DNA of 64,000 nt from Pseudomonas fluorescens (lineage in GTDB: Bacteria; Pseudomonadota; Gammaproteobacteria; Pseudomonadales; Pseudomonadaceae): positions 2,418,001 through 2,482,000 of the forward strand of contig NZ_LT907842.1 in assembly GCF_900215245.1 (NCBI RefSeq), written 5' to 3'. Position 1 is the first letter of the stretch. Every line of letters begins with the position of its first letter. The notes beneath the pieces were generated by a model. The model made no database searches, was not told the DNA's origin, and saw nothing but the letters and a program-made list of their open reading frames with translations. Both the position numbers and the translations under genes were made by a program. Of this stretch, positions 34,427 through 43,772 are shown piece after piece.

Positions 34427-35280
34427 AAACTGCCAAGTTATTACTGCCACTGCTCGCCGTCGCATTGTTGGCCGGCTGCGATAAGAAGGCTGAAGCGCCC
34501 GCGAAACCTGCCGCCGCGGTGAGCTACATCGACAAGATCAAGGCGCGCGACAAGTTGATCGTCGGCGTATTCACCGACAAGCCGCCGTTCGGCTTTGTGA
34601 ACGAAGCCGGTCGCTACGTCGGCTTCGATACCGACATCGGCCGCCAATTCGCCAAGGACCTGCTGGGCGATGAAAACAAAGTCGAATTCGTCGCCGTCGA
34701 GCCGGCCAGCCGTATACCGTTTCTGCAAAGTGACAAAGTCGACCTGATCCTCGCCAACATGACCGTGACCCCGGAGCGCAAGGAAGCGGTGGACTTTACC
34801 AACCCCAACCTGAAAGTCGCGGTACAGGCGTTGGTGCCTCAGGGCAGCGCGGTAAAAAGCCTGGATGACTTGGCCTCCCGCACCACCATCGTCACCACGG
34901 GTACCACTGCCGATATCTGGCTGACCAAGCACCACCCGGACTGGAAACTGCTCAAGTTCGAGAAAAACTCCGAGTCACTGCAAGCGTTGTCGGCCGGTCG
35001 TGGTGACGCGTATGCACAGGACAACCTGGTGTTGTTCAGCTGGGCCAAGCAGAACCCGGGCTACCGTGTGCTGGAGCAGAAACTCGGTGATGAAGCGCCG
35101 ATTGCGCCAGCGGTGAAGAAGGGCAACGTCGAATTGCGTGACTGGGTGAATAGCGAGTTGGCGAAGTTGGGTGAGGAGAAGTTTTTGCTCAAGTTGTATG
35201 ACCAATATGTGCGTAAAGAGCTGAGCGATGACACCCGGCCTGAGAGTGTGATTGTTGAAGGCGGGAAGTGGCAGGGGTGA
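34423..35280 (+). CDS. Polar amino-acid ABC transporter binding lipoprotein
   Basis: 285 residues with a lipoprotein signal (lipobox LLAGC near residue 19), then a type II periplasmic binding fold (LIVGVFTDKPPFGFVNEAGRYVGFD; VDLILANMTVTPERKEAVDFTNP). The pattern is closest to Asp/Glu or cystine-type binding proteins. Being last in the operon and lipid-anchored is somewhat unusual for a gamma-proteobacterial system of this class. The 3' end is followed by a long repeat region. Confidence 0.9.
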   Translation: MKTAKLLLPLLAVALLAGCDKKAEAPAKPAAAVSYIDKIKARDKLIVGVFTDKPPFGFVNEAGRYVGFDTDIGRQFAKDLLGDENKVEFVAVEPASRIPFLQSDKVDLILANMTVTPERKEAVDFTNPNLKVAVQALVPQGSAVKSLDDLASRTTIVTTGTTADIWLTKHHPDWKLLKFEKNSESLQALSAGRGDAYAQDNLVLFSWAKQNPGYRVLEQKLGDEAPIAPAVKKGNVELRDWVNSELAKLGEEKFLLKLYDQYVRKELSDDTRPESVIVEGGKWQG

Positions 35281-35436
35281 TTTTGCGCTGACTGTTCAGC
35301 CGCTGTTGCGGGCAAGCTCGCGCTCACAGTTGGCCGCTTTACATCGCTTGGGGGCGCGGGCTTGGTCGCGGTGAGCATCGGTCTTTGCGCAAAGCTTTGG
35401 GTTGCTTTGGGGCTGGGGGGCGTTTCGGTGGATTGG

Positions 35437-35760
35437 GTACATATCCGTTGCTGCGGTAACGGCGGCTATGGGTTCCGCTCTTACAGCGGGTCACTTTTGG
35501 CAAACGCCCCAAAAGTAACCAAAAGGTCTTTGCCCCACCACTCGGTGCCTCGCCCAGGCTCGGCATGCCCTCACTCCGGCTTGAATCCGTGGGCCGCCGC
35601 AATGGGCCATCCCTGGCCCAGTGCGGCTAACCCGGCGTCCTGCCGGGTTACCCACGGATTCAAGCCTGCGTTCGGCCAGCGTGGTTAACGGGGCCTGGCA
35701 GATCAAGATCAACAGCAGATCAAAAGCAGAGCACGGCGGCCTGACAGCCGACCTGAGTGG
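35437..35760 (+). repeat. Left arm of a large composite inverted repeat
   Basis: From GTACATATCCGTTG at 35437 to GACCTGAGTGG at 35760. The outer part (35437 to about 35550) and inner part (about 35700-35760) match the reverse complement of 36992-37153, including GGGTTCCGC, GCGGGTCACTTT, CCCCACCACTCGG and GGCGGCCTGACAGCCGACC. Between them, about 35555-35700, the left arm has an extra block that is itself an inverted repeat (CTTGAATCCGTGGG at 35580 against CCCACGGATTCAAG at 35651). Confidence 0.85.
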
Positions 35761-35810
35761 TAGAAGCAAAAGCACAGCAACACCACGTTTACCGGATGAA
35801 ATGAGTTCCA

Positions 35811-36935
35811 AATGTGGGAGCGGGCTTGCTCGCGAAAGCGGTGTGCCAGTTAGCTCATCTGTCACTGATGCGCCGCATTCGCGAGCAAGCCCGCTCCCAC
35901 AATGTTGACCGAGTTTAGCTGCCAGCACCGCAGTGCTCTGCTTTTCTGTGGGAGCGGGCTTGCCTGCGATGCAGACACCTCGGTACATCAGTCATACCCA
36001 GCAGTAGACCCCATGCCAGCTCCCAGATTGACCCAATACAGTCTGAAAAGCAGCCCACCCTCTGCCTGATGTACCCCGTTCAAAATGTGGGAGCGGGCTT
36101 GCTCGCGAAAGCGGTGTGCCAGTCGGCTTATTTGTAACTGACCCAGCGCATTCGCGAGCAAGCCCGCTCCCACAATGTTGACCGAGTTTAGCTGCCAGCA
36201 CCGCAGTGCTCTGCTTTTCTGTGGGAGCGGGCTTGCCTGCGATGCAGACACCTCGGTACATCAGTCATACCCAGCAGTAGACCCCATGCCAGCTCCCAGA
36301 TTGACCCAATACAGTCTGAAAAGCAGCCCACCCTCTGCCTGATGTACCCAGTTCCAAATGTGGGAGCGGGCTTGCTCGCGAAAGCGGTGTGCCAGTCGGC
36401 TTATTTGTAACTGACCCACCGCCTTCGCGAGCAAGCCCGCTCCCACAATGTTGACCGAGTTCAGTTGCCAGCACCGCAGTGTCCTGCTTTTCTGTGGGAG
36501 CTGGCTTGCCTGCGATGCAGACACCTCGGTACATCAGTCATACCCAGCAGTAGACCCCATGCCAGCTCCCAGATTGACCCAATACAGTCTGAAAAGCAGC
36601 CCACCCTCTGCCTGATGTACCCAGTTCCAAATGTGGGAGCGGGCTTGCTCGCGAAAGCGGTGTGCCAGTCGGCTTATTTGTAACTGACCCACCGCCTTCG
36701 CGAGCAAGCCCGCTCCCACAATGTTGACCGAGTTCAGCTGCCAGCACCGCAGTGCTCTGCTTTTCTGTGGGAGCGGGCTTGCCTGCGATGCAGACACCTC
36801 GGTACATCAGGCAAACCCAGTCGCAGACCCCATGCCAGCTCCCAGATTGACCCAATACAGTCTGAAAAGCAGCCCACCCTCTGCCTGATGTACCCAGTTC
36901 CAAATGTGGGAGCGGGCTTGCTCGCGAATGCGGTG
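35811..36935. repeat. Tandem array of a 273-bp REPIN-containing unit, about 4.1 copies
   Basis: AATGTGGGAGCGGGCTTGC recurs at 35811, 36084, 36357, 36630 and 36903, and GCAGACACCTCGGTACATCA at 35971, 36244, 36517 and 36790, always 273 bases apart. Each unit has a full REPIN (about 86 bp), a further REP half (TGTGGGAGCGGGCTTGCCTGC) and a spacer with CCAGATTGACCCAATACAG. The units are nearly identical, which implies recent amplification or conversion. Frames of 87-89 codons inside are repeat by-products, not genes. Confidence 0.95.
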
Positions 36936-36991
36936 TGCCAGTCACCTACTCCATCAACTGACAGACCGCTTCGCTTGCGCTTTTGATCTAA

Positions 36992-37153
36992 CCACTCAGG
37001 TCGGCTGTCAGGCCGCCGTGCTTTGCTTTTGACTTTGATCTTAGGTGCCGAGTGGTGGGGCAAGAGCCCTTTGGTTACTTTGGGGCTTTTCCAAAGTGAC
37101 CCGCCGTAAGGGCGGAACCCATTGCGGCCGTGACCCAAACAACGGATATGTAC
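36992..37153 (-). repeat. Right arm of the large composite inverted repeat
   Basis: The reverse complement of this segment begins GTACATATCCGTTGTTTGGG and ends GCCGACCTGAGTGG, aligning with the outer and inner parts of the arm at 35437-35760. The arms enclose the 273-bp array. The right arm lacks the 145-base internal block of the left arm. Confidence 0.85.
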
Positions 37154-37176
37154 TCAGCGCCCCCCACAGTCACCCT

Positions 37177-38343
37177 CTATTCCGGCCAATGCCACGCCGG
37201 CGCATCCAAAACCCCTTGCCCCACAATCCGCGTCTCGCCCAGCACCTTCTCCAGCACAATCGAATGACACCCTTCATCCTGCTGCAGCGCGGCAATCAAC
37301 CGACTGGCATGGGATACCACCCACACCTGGCACTGCTGTGACGCCTGGATAATCAAGCGCGCCAGCGCCGGCAGCAAATCCGGGTGCAGGCTGGTCTCCG
37401 GTTCGTTCAGCACCATCATCGTGGGCGGCCGGGGCGTCAGCAGCGCGGCAACCAGCAGCAGATAACGCAAGGTGCCGTCCGACAACTCCGCGGCCGACAG
37501 CGGCCGCAGCAAACCTTCCTGATAAAATTCAAGCGCGAAACGCCCGCCTTGCAGCGGTTGGATATTCAAGCGCGCTCCGGGGAACGCATCGCTCACCGCG
37601 CGCTGCAAGGCCTCGGGGTCGCCAATCTCTCGAATGGTCTGCAACGCGGCTGCCAGGTCGCGCCCGTCGTGATGCAACACCGGCGTGCGCGTGCCCAGTT
37701 GTGGCTGGCGCACGGGCGCATCGACGTCGCTGCGAAAGTGATCATAAAACCGCCAGCCCCGGATGCTTTCGCGCAGCAGCAACACCTCCGGCGAGCCGCG
37801 CAGGTTGCCGACCTGGTCGAACAGGCTGTGGTAATTCGGTGTGTGCTGAGCCAACACGTCCCAGGCACGTCCTTCACGTGCTCGCACCATCGGCCCGGAA
37901 CGCTGCACCAGCAGGCTGGCCGGGCGGTAGAGGTGGCCAGCCCAGATGCATTCCTTCTTCACTTCCGGGTCCAGGGAAAAATACGACTGGGTTTTTTCCG
38001 GCAGGCCCAGGGAGATCGCATAGCTGAAGTCCTCCCCGGCAAACCCCAGGCGCAGGCGTTTGACGCCTTGGCGTACCATGGGCTCCACCGGCACCTCGCC
38101 ATTGCGCATGCGCCGGCTGATGGTTTCCGGCCCGGCCCAGAAGGTCGAGTCCAACCCGCCCTCACGGGCCAGCGCATTGATCACCCCGCCTTGGGCGGTT
38201 TCCGCCAGCAGCCGCAGGGCGCGATACAGGTTGGACTTACCGCTGCCATTGGGGCCGGTGACCAGGTTCAGCCGGTCCAGGGGCACCACCAACTTATTGA
38301 TCGAGCGATAATTGGCTACTGCGAGGGTTTTCAGCATGTGCAT
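37177..38343 (-). CDS. RecF/OLD-like AAA ATPase of unknown role
   Basis: 388 residues. N-terminal FANYR-like strand (VANYRSINKLVVPLDRLN) and Walker A GPNGSGKSN near residue 30; the C-terminal half has signature-like AAELSDGTLRYLLL, Walker B-like MMVLNEPETSLHP and a switch motif WVVSHASRL. Walker B has Asn in place of the usual Asp (LNEPE). There is no TOPRIM nuclease domain, so it is not a complete OLD protein. No partner nuclease gene adjoins it. Such solo ATPases are common in Pseudomonas, and their function is unknown. ATG 38337 is an alternative start. Confidence 0.85.
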   Translation of the reverse strand: MHMLKTLAVANYRSINKLVVPLDRLNLVTGPNGSGKSNLYRALRLLAETAQGGVINALAREGGLDSTFWAGPETISRRMRNGEVPVEPMVRQGVKRLRLGFAGEDFSYAISLGLPEKTQSYFSLDPEVKKECIWAGHLYRPASLLVQRSGPMVRAREGRAWDVLAQHTPNYHSLFDQVGNLRGSPEVLLLRESIRGWRFYDHFRSDVDAPVRQPQLGTRTPVLHHDGRDLAAALQTIREIGDPEALQRAVSDAFPGARLNIQPLQGGRFALEFYQEGLLRPLSAAELSDGTLRYLLLVAALLTPRPPTMMVLNEPETSLHPDLLPALARLIIQASQQCQVWVVSHASRLIAALQQDEGCHSIVLEKVLGETRIVGQGVLDAPAWHWPE

Positions 38344-38457
38344 TCAGTCTGCAGGGGAACCCTTGGAGTATGGGTTCCTGCCGGCAGATAAGGAACCCTG
38401 ATCTAAGCTCACAGTCGCATACAAACTGGCACATCGCGTCACGCAAAAGGAGCCTGC

Positions 38458-39540
38458 ATGGGCGGTCGCACTTCAAGAGTTGTACTCAGCCTTGGCCTGT
38501 TGGCGCTGCTGAGTGGCTGTGGTCAGGAAAACACCGAACCCAAGGCGCATTCACGGGTATTTGTGCAGACCGTACAGTCGGCGGATTTTGCCGCAGCGGT
38601 CACGCTGACCGGTGACATCCAGGCCCGCGTACAAACCGATTTGTCCTTTCGGGTGGGCGGCAAGATCATCCAGCGCATGGTCGACGTGGGCGACCGCGTG
38701 ACCGCCAAGCAAGTGTTGGCCAAGCTCGACCCCAAGGATTTGCAGACCAACGTCGATTCCGCCCAGGCCCAGGTCGTGGCCGAACAGGCGCGGGTCAAGC
38801 AGACCGCCGCCGCCTTCGTGCGCCAGGAAAAGCTCCTGCCCAAGGGCTACACCAGCCGCAGCGAATACGACGCTGCCCAGGCCGCGCTGCGCAGCAGTCA
38901 AAGTGCCCTGGCGGCGGCGCAAGCCCAACTGGCCAACGCCCGTGAGCAACTCGGCTATAGCGCGTTGATCGCCGATGCGCCCGGCGTGATTACCGCTCGC
39001 CAGGCCGAGGTCGGCCAGGTGGTGCAGGCCACTGTGCCGATTTTCAGCCTGGCCCGTGACGGTGAGCGCGATGCGGTGTTCAACGTGTACGAATCGCTGT
39101 TAGTGGAGCCGCCGCCTGACGCACCGATCACGGTCAGCCTGTTGGATAACCCGAGCATCAAGGTCCAAGGCAAGGTCCGTGAAGTCACCCCAGCCGTCGC
39201 GGCCAATACCGGCACCGTGCAAGTCAAGATTGCGTTGCAGGCGCTGCCCAAAGGCATGCAGCTGGGTTCGGTGGTGAGCGCCACTGCGAATGGCCCGGCC
39301 AAGGCCAGTATCGAGCTGCCCTGGTCTGCGTTGACCAAAGACCTCAACGAGCCCGCTGTGTGGCTGGTCGATGGCGACGGCAAGGCGCAACTGCACAAGG
39401 TCACGGTGGCGCGTTACCTGACCGGCAAAGTGATCATCGGCGAGGGCCTTAAAGGCGGCGAAAAAGTTGTGGTGGCCGGCGGGCAATTGTTGCACCCCGG
39501 TATGCTTGTCGAGATCGCCCAGCCAGGAGCCCAGCCATGA
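38458..39540 (+). CDS. triA: RND efflux adaptor (membrane-fusion) subunit 1, TriA-like
   Basis: 360 residues. Lipoprotein signal with lipobox LLSGC near residue 20, then lipoyl/beta-barrel segments around a central helical hairpin (about 100-165, rich in Ala, Gln and Arg). It links the inner-membrane pump to an outer-membrane channel. A second adaptor gene follows, overlapping by 4 bases, then the RND pump. Two adaptors before one pump and no outer-membrane gene is the TriABC layout of P. aeruginosa (which uses OpmH). The symbol rests on that layout and on the pump sequence. Confidence 0.78.
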   Translation: MGGRTSRVVLSLGLLALLSGCGQENTEPKAHSRVFVQTVQSADFAAAVTLTGDIQARVQTDLSFRVGGKIIQRMVDVGDRVTAKQVLAKLDPKDLQTNVDSAQAQVVAEQARVKQTAAAFVRQEKLLPKGYTSRSEYDAAQAALRSSQSALAAAQAQLANAREQLGYSALIADAPGVITARQAEVGQVVQATVPIFSLARDGERDAVFNVYESLLVEPPPDAPITVSLLDNPSIKVQGKVREVTPAVAANTGTVQVKIALQALPKGMQLGSVVSATANGPAKASIELPWSALTKDLNEPAVWLVDGDGKAQLHKVTVARYLTGKVIIGEGLKGGEKVVVAGGQLLHPGMLVEIAQPGAQP

Positions 39541-40607
39541 AGCACCTGACGGCTCTACTCGCCACCAGCCTGTTGCTGGTCGCCTGCTCCAAGCAAGAAC
39601 CGCCGCCCGAACCGGTGCGCCCGGTGTTATCGATGGAAGTCAAAGCCGAAGACCAGGAAAACCTCGGGCGCTTCGCCGGTACGATCCAGGCGCGTTATGA
39701 AAGCAATCTGGGTTTCCGCGTGCCCGGCCGTATTGCCCGTCGCGCCGTGGACGTCGGTGCCGAGGTGGAGAAGGGCGCCTTGCTCGCCGTTCTCGACCCC
39801 ACCGACCAGCAGAACCAGTTGCGCGCCGCCCAAGGCGACCTTGCCCGTGTGCAGGCGCAATTTATCAATGCCCAGGCCAACGCCCGCCGCCAACAAGCGT
39901 TGTTCGACCGTGGCGTCGGCGCCCAGGCCCAGTTGGACGTGGCCCAGACCGACCTTAAAACCACCCAGGCCACGCTCGACCAGGCCAAGGCCTCGGTCAA
40001 CCAGGCCAAAGACCAGCTCACTTACGCCGAACTGCGCACTGACCACGCCGGTGTTGTCACCGCGTGGAATGCCGAGGCCGGTCAAGTGGTCAGCGCCGGC
40101 CAGCAGGTGGTGACCCTGGCCCGCCCGGATATCAAGGAAGCGGTGATCGACCTGCCCGCCGGCCTCGCCGAGCGCTTGCCCGCCGATGTGGTGTTTCTGG
40201 TCGCCGGGCAACTCGACCCAAGCGTCAACACCACCGCCATCGTGCGCGAAATCGAGCCTCAGGCCCAAAGTGCCACGCGCACCCGTCGCGCACGACTGAC
40301 CCTGGCCGAGACGCCGCCGGCGTTTCGCCTGGGAACCGCGATCAGCGTGACCTTGAGCAGCGCGATTGCGCCACGTATCGAACTGCCTGTCAGCGCGTTG
40401 CAGGACGTTGGCGGCAAAACCCGCATCTGGCTGCTCGACACCCAAAGCCAGACCGTGCAACCGCGTGACGTCACCGTGATCAGCCAGGACGCCGACAGCG
40501 CCTTGCTCAATGGCGGCGTCAAACCCGGCGAACGCATCGTCACCGCCGGTGTGAACAGCCTGAAAGCCGGGCAAAAAGTCAAAATCGACGAGGACAGCCC
40601 GCGATGA
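39537..40607 (+). CDS. triB: RND efflux adaptor subunit 2, TriB-like
   Basis: 356 residues, lipoprotein signal (lipobox LLVAC near residue 16). Biotinyl-lipoyl motif region (RVPGRIARRAVDVGAEVEKGALLAVLD), helical hairpin (about 100-160) and beta barrel follow. Only distantly like the first adaptor, consistent with a heteromeric adaptor ring. It overlaps its neighbours by 4 bases on each side. Confidence 0.78.
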   Translation: MKHLTALLATSLLLVACSKQEPPPEPVRPVLSMEVKAEDQENLGRFAGTIQARYESNLGFRVPGRIARRAVDVGAEVEKGALLAVLDPTDQQNQLRAAQGDLARVQAQFINAQANARRQQALFDRGVGAQAQLDVAQTDLKTTQATLDQAKASVNQAKDQLTYAELRTDHAGVVTAWNAEAGQVVSAGQQVVTLARPDIKEAVIDLPAGLAERLPADVVFLVAGQLDPSVNTTAIVREIEPQAQSATRTRRARLTLAETPPAFRLGTAISVTLSSAIAPRIELPVSALQDVGGKTRIWLLDTQSQTVQPRDVTVISQDADSALLNGGVKPGERIVTAGVNSLKAGQKVKIDEDSPR

Positions 40608-43600
40608 AAGGGAGCTTCAACTTATCCGACTGGGCCCTCAAGCATCAGTCCTTCGTCTGGTACCTGATGTTCGTCGCGCTGCTGATGGGCGTGTTCTCCT
40701 ACATGAACCTTGGCCGTGAGGAAGACCCCTCGTTCACCATCAAGACCATGGTGATCCAGACCCGCTGGCCCGGTGCGACCCAGGAAGAAACCCTCAAGCA
40801 GGTCACCGATCGCATCGAGAAAAAACTCGAAGAACTCGATGCCCTCGACTACGTGAAAAGCTACACGCGGCCGGGCGAATCCACGGTATTCGTGTTTCTC
40901 AAGGACACCACCAGCGCCAAGGCCATCCCGGAGATCTGGTACCAGGTGCGCAAGAAGATCGACGATATTCGCGGCACATTCCCCCAGGGTTTGCAGGGGC
41001 CGTCGTTCAACGATGAGTTCGGTGACGTGTTCGGTTCGGTGTACGCCTTTACTGGCGATGGCCTGTCGATGCGCCAGTTGCGCGACTACGTGGAACAGGT
41101 ACGTGCCGAGATCCGTTCGGTGCCGGGGTTGGGCAAGGTCGAGATGATCGGCCAGCAGGACGAAGTGATTTACCTGAATTTCTCCACGCGCAAACTCGCG
41201 GCACTGGGGATTGATCAGCGCCAGGTCGTGCAAAGCCTGCAATCACAGAACGCGGTGACCCCCGCCGGGGTCATCGAGGCCGGGCCGGAGCGGATCTCGG
41301 TGCGCACCTCGGGCCAGTTCGCCTCGGAGAAGGACTTGGCGGACGTTAACCTGCGGCTCAATGACCGTTTCTACCGTTTGGCGGATATCGCCGACATCAG
41401 CCGTGGCTATGTCGACCCGGCGCGGCCGCTGTTCCGTTTTAACGGCCAGCCGGCGATCGGCTTGGCCATCGCCATGCAGAAGGGCGGCAATATCCAGTCG
41501 TTCGGCAAGGCCCTGCACACGCGCATGGATGAGCTGACCGCCGACCTGCCGGTAGGCGTCGGCGTGCACAAAGTGTCCGACCAGGCGGAAGTGGTCGAGG
41601 AGGCGGTTGGCGGCTTTACCAGCGCCTTGTTTGAAGCGGTCATCATCGTCCTGGTGGTGAGCTTTATCAGCCTCGGTATGCGTGCCGGGTTGGTGGTGGC
41701 GTGTTCGATCCCGTTGGTGCTGGCGCTGGTGTTCGTGTTCATGGAGTACAGCGGCATCACTATGCAGCGGGTGTCGCTGGGCGCCTTGATCATCGCCCTC
41801 GGCCTGTTGGTGGACGATGCGATGATTACCGTGGAGATGATGATCACGCGCCTGGAAAAAGGCGAAACCAAGGAGCAGGCAGCGACGTACGCCTACACCT
41901 CGACCGCCTTCCCGATGCTTACCGGCACGTTGGTGACGGTGGCCGGTTTCGTGCCAATCGGCCTCAATGCCAGTTCGGCGGGCGAATACACCTTCACCCT
42001 GTTCGCGGTGATTGCCGTGGCGATGCTGGTGTCGTGGGTGGTGGCGGTGCTGTTTGCACCGGTGATTGGGGTGCATATCCTCAGTGCCAATGTGAAACCG
42101 CATAACGCCGAGCCAGGGCGCATCGGCCGCGCGTTCAATGGCGGCATGCTGTGGGCGATGCGCAACCGCTGGTGGGCCATCGGCATCACCGTGGGCCTGT
42201 TCGTGGCGTCGGTGTTCTCCATGCAGTTTGTGCAGAACCAGTTCTTCCCGTCGTCGGACCGCCCGGAAATCCTCGTCGACCTCAACCTGCCGCAAAACGC
42301 CTCGATCAACGAAACGCGCAAAGCGGTCGACCGCCTGGAAGCCATCATCAAGGATGACCCGGACATTGCCCGCTGGAGCACCTATATCGGTCAGGGCGCG
42401 ATTCGTTTCTACCTGCCCCTCGACCAGCAATTGGAAAACCCGTACTACGCCCAGTTGGTCATCGTCAGCAAAGGCCTGGAAGCACGCGGCGCCTTGATTG
42501 CGCGCCTGCAAAAACGCCTGCGTGATGACTTTGTCGGTATCTCCAGCTATGTGCAGCCATTGGAAATGGGCCCACCGGTAGGCCGGCCTATTCAGTATCG
42601 GGTCTCCGGTAAAGACATTGACCAGGTGCGTAAACACGCGATTGAACTGGCAACCTTGCTGGATCAGAACACCCACTTGGGCGAGATCATCTACGACTGG
42701 AACGAGCCCGGCAAAGTGCTGCGCGTGGACATCGCCCAGGACAAGGCGCGGCAACTCGGGCTGTCGTCGGAAGACGTGGCGCAGTTGATGAACAGCGTGG
42801 TCAGCGGCGCCTCGGTCACCCAGGTGCACGACGATATCTACCTGATCAACGTGGTCGGTCGCGCCGAGGATGCCGAACGCGGCACGCCGGAAACCTTGCA
42901 GAACCTGCAGATCGTCACGCCCAACGGCACCTCGATTCCATTGCTGGCTTTTGCCACCGTGCGCTATGAGCTTGAGCAACCGTTGGTATGGCGCCGCGAC
43001 CGCAAGCCGACGATCACGATCAAGGCATCGGTGCGCGATGAGATGCAGCCGACCGACCTGGTCAAGCAGTTGGCGCCGACGATCGAAAAATTCAGCGCCG
43101 GATTGCCGGTGGGTTACACGGTCGCCACCGGCGGCACCGTGGAAGAAAGCGGCAAGGCCCAGGGCCCGATCGCCAAAGTGGTGCCGTTGATGCTGTTTTT
43201 GATGGCCACCTTCCTGATGATCCAGTTGCACAGCGTGCAGAAGATGTTCCTGGTGGCGAGTGTTGCGCCGCTCGGCCTGATTGGTGTGGTGCTGGCACTG
43301 ATTCCCACCGGCACGCCCATGGGGTTTGTGGCGATCCTCGGCATTCTCGCGCTGATCGGCATCATCATCCGCAACTCGGTGATTCTAGTGACGCAGATCG
43401 ACGCCTACGAGCGCGACGGCTACACGCCGTGGGATGCCGTGGTGGAAGCCACCGAGCACCGACGCCGGCCGATCCTGCTGACGGCGGCGGCGGCGAGTCT
43501 GGGCATGATCCCGATTGCGCGGGAAGTGTTCTGGGGGCCGATGGCGTACGCGATGATTGGCGGGATCATTATCGCCACGTTGCTGACGCTGCTGTTCCTG

Positions 43601-43657
43601 CCGGCGCTTTATGTGGCCTGGTACAAAATTCGTGAGCCCAAAGACCATCAGGCCTGA
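40604..43657 (+). CDS. triC: RND multidrug efflux pump, TriC-like
   Basis: 1017 residues, HAE1-type RND proton antiporter with 12 membrane helices and two large periplasmic loops. The proton-relay Asp pair lies in helix 4 (LGLLVDDAMITVEMM). The N-terminus (SFNLSDWALKHQSFVWYLM) and the SYTRPGESTVFV segment agree with my recollection of TriC. It exports hydrophobic compounds such as triclosan in P. aeruginosa; other substrates here are unknown. No local regulator gene is present. A hairpin at 43666-43691 (GCCTTCCT/AGGAAGGC) follows without a T-run. Confidence 0.85.
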   Translation: MKGSFNLSDWALKHQSFVWYLMFVALLMGVFSYMNLGREEDPSFTIKTMVIQTRWPGATQEETLKQVTDRIEKKLEELDALDYVKSYTRPGESTVFVFLKDTTSAKAIPEIWYQVRKKIDDIRGTFPQGLQGPSFNDEFGDVFGSVYAFTGDGLSMRQLRDYVEQVRAEIRSVPGLGKVEMIGQQDEVIYLNFSTRKLAALGIDQRQVVQSLQSQNAVTPAGVIEAGPERISVRTSGQFASEKDLADVNLRLNDRFYRLADIADISRGYVDPARPLFRFNGQPAIGLAIAMQKGGNIQSFGKALHTRMDELTADLPVGVGVHKVSDQAEVVEEAVGGFTSALFEAVIIVLVVSFISLGMRAGLVVACSIPLVLALVFVFMEYSGITMQRVSLGALIIALGLLVDDAMITVEMMITRLEKGETKEQAATYAYTSTAFPMLTGTLVTVAGFVPIGLNASSAGEYTFTLFAVIAVAMLVSWVVAVLFAPVIGVHILSANVKPHNAEPGRIGRAFNGGMLWAMRNRWWAIGITVGLFVASVFSMQFVQNQFFPSSDRPEILVDLNLPQNASINETRKAVDRLEAIIKDDPDIARWSTYIGQGAIRFYLPLDQQLENPYYAQLVIVSKGLEARGALIARLQKRLRDDFVGISSYVQPLEMGPPVGRPIQYRVSGKDIDQVRKHAIELATLLDQNTHLGEIIYDWNEPGKVLRVDIAQDKARQLGLSSEDVAQLMNSVVSGASVTQVHDDIYLINVVGRAEDAERGTPETLQNLQIVTPNGTSIPLLAFATVRYELEQPLVWRRDRKPTITIKASVRDEMQPTDLVKQLAPTIEKFSAGLPVGYTVATGGTVEESGKAQGPIAKVVPLMLFLMATFLMIQLHSVQKMFLVASVAPLGLIGVVLALIPTGTPMGFVAILGILALIGIIIRNSVILVTQIDAYERDGYTPWDAVVEATEHRRRPILLTAAAASLGMIPIAREVFWGPMAYAMIGGIIIATLLTLLFLPALYVAWYKIREPKDHQA

Positions 43658-43772
43658 CCCGCGAGGCCTTCCTGCGAGGGTGTAGGAAGGCTCCTGGAAA
43701 CACTTTCCCTACAGTTGCCGGGCGCCAAGTGTTTTACCCTCCGGGCCTGATCCCGTTTGGAAGACCTGTGCC

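Noticed and set aside
35811..36935. Possible CRISPR array (regular repeats)
   Set aside because: The spacing is regular but the whole unit, not only a short repeat, is conserved, there are no variable spacers, and no cas genes are near.
35991..36945. Repeated frames of 87-135 codons on the minus strand within the 273-bp array
   Set aside because: They recur with the 273-bp period, read through REP palindromes and have no ribosome-binding sites; they are by-products of the repeat.
41243..43231. Long antisense frame (662 codons) opposite triC
   Set aside because: It is the mirror of a clear RND pump gene in GC-rich DNA, rich in His, Gln and Arg, with no recognisable domain.
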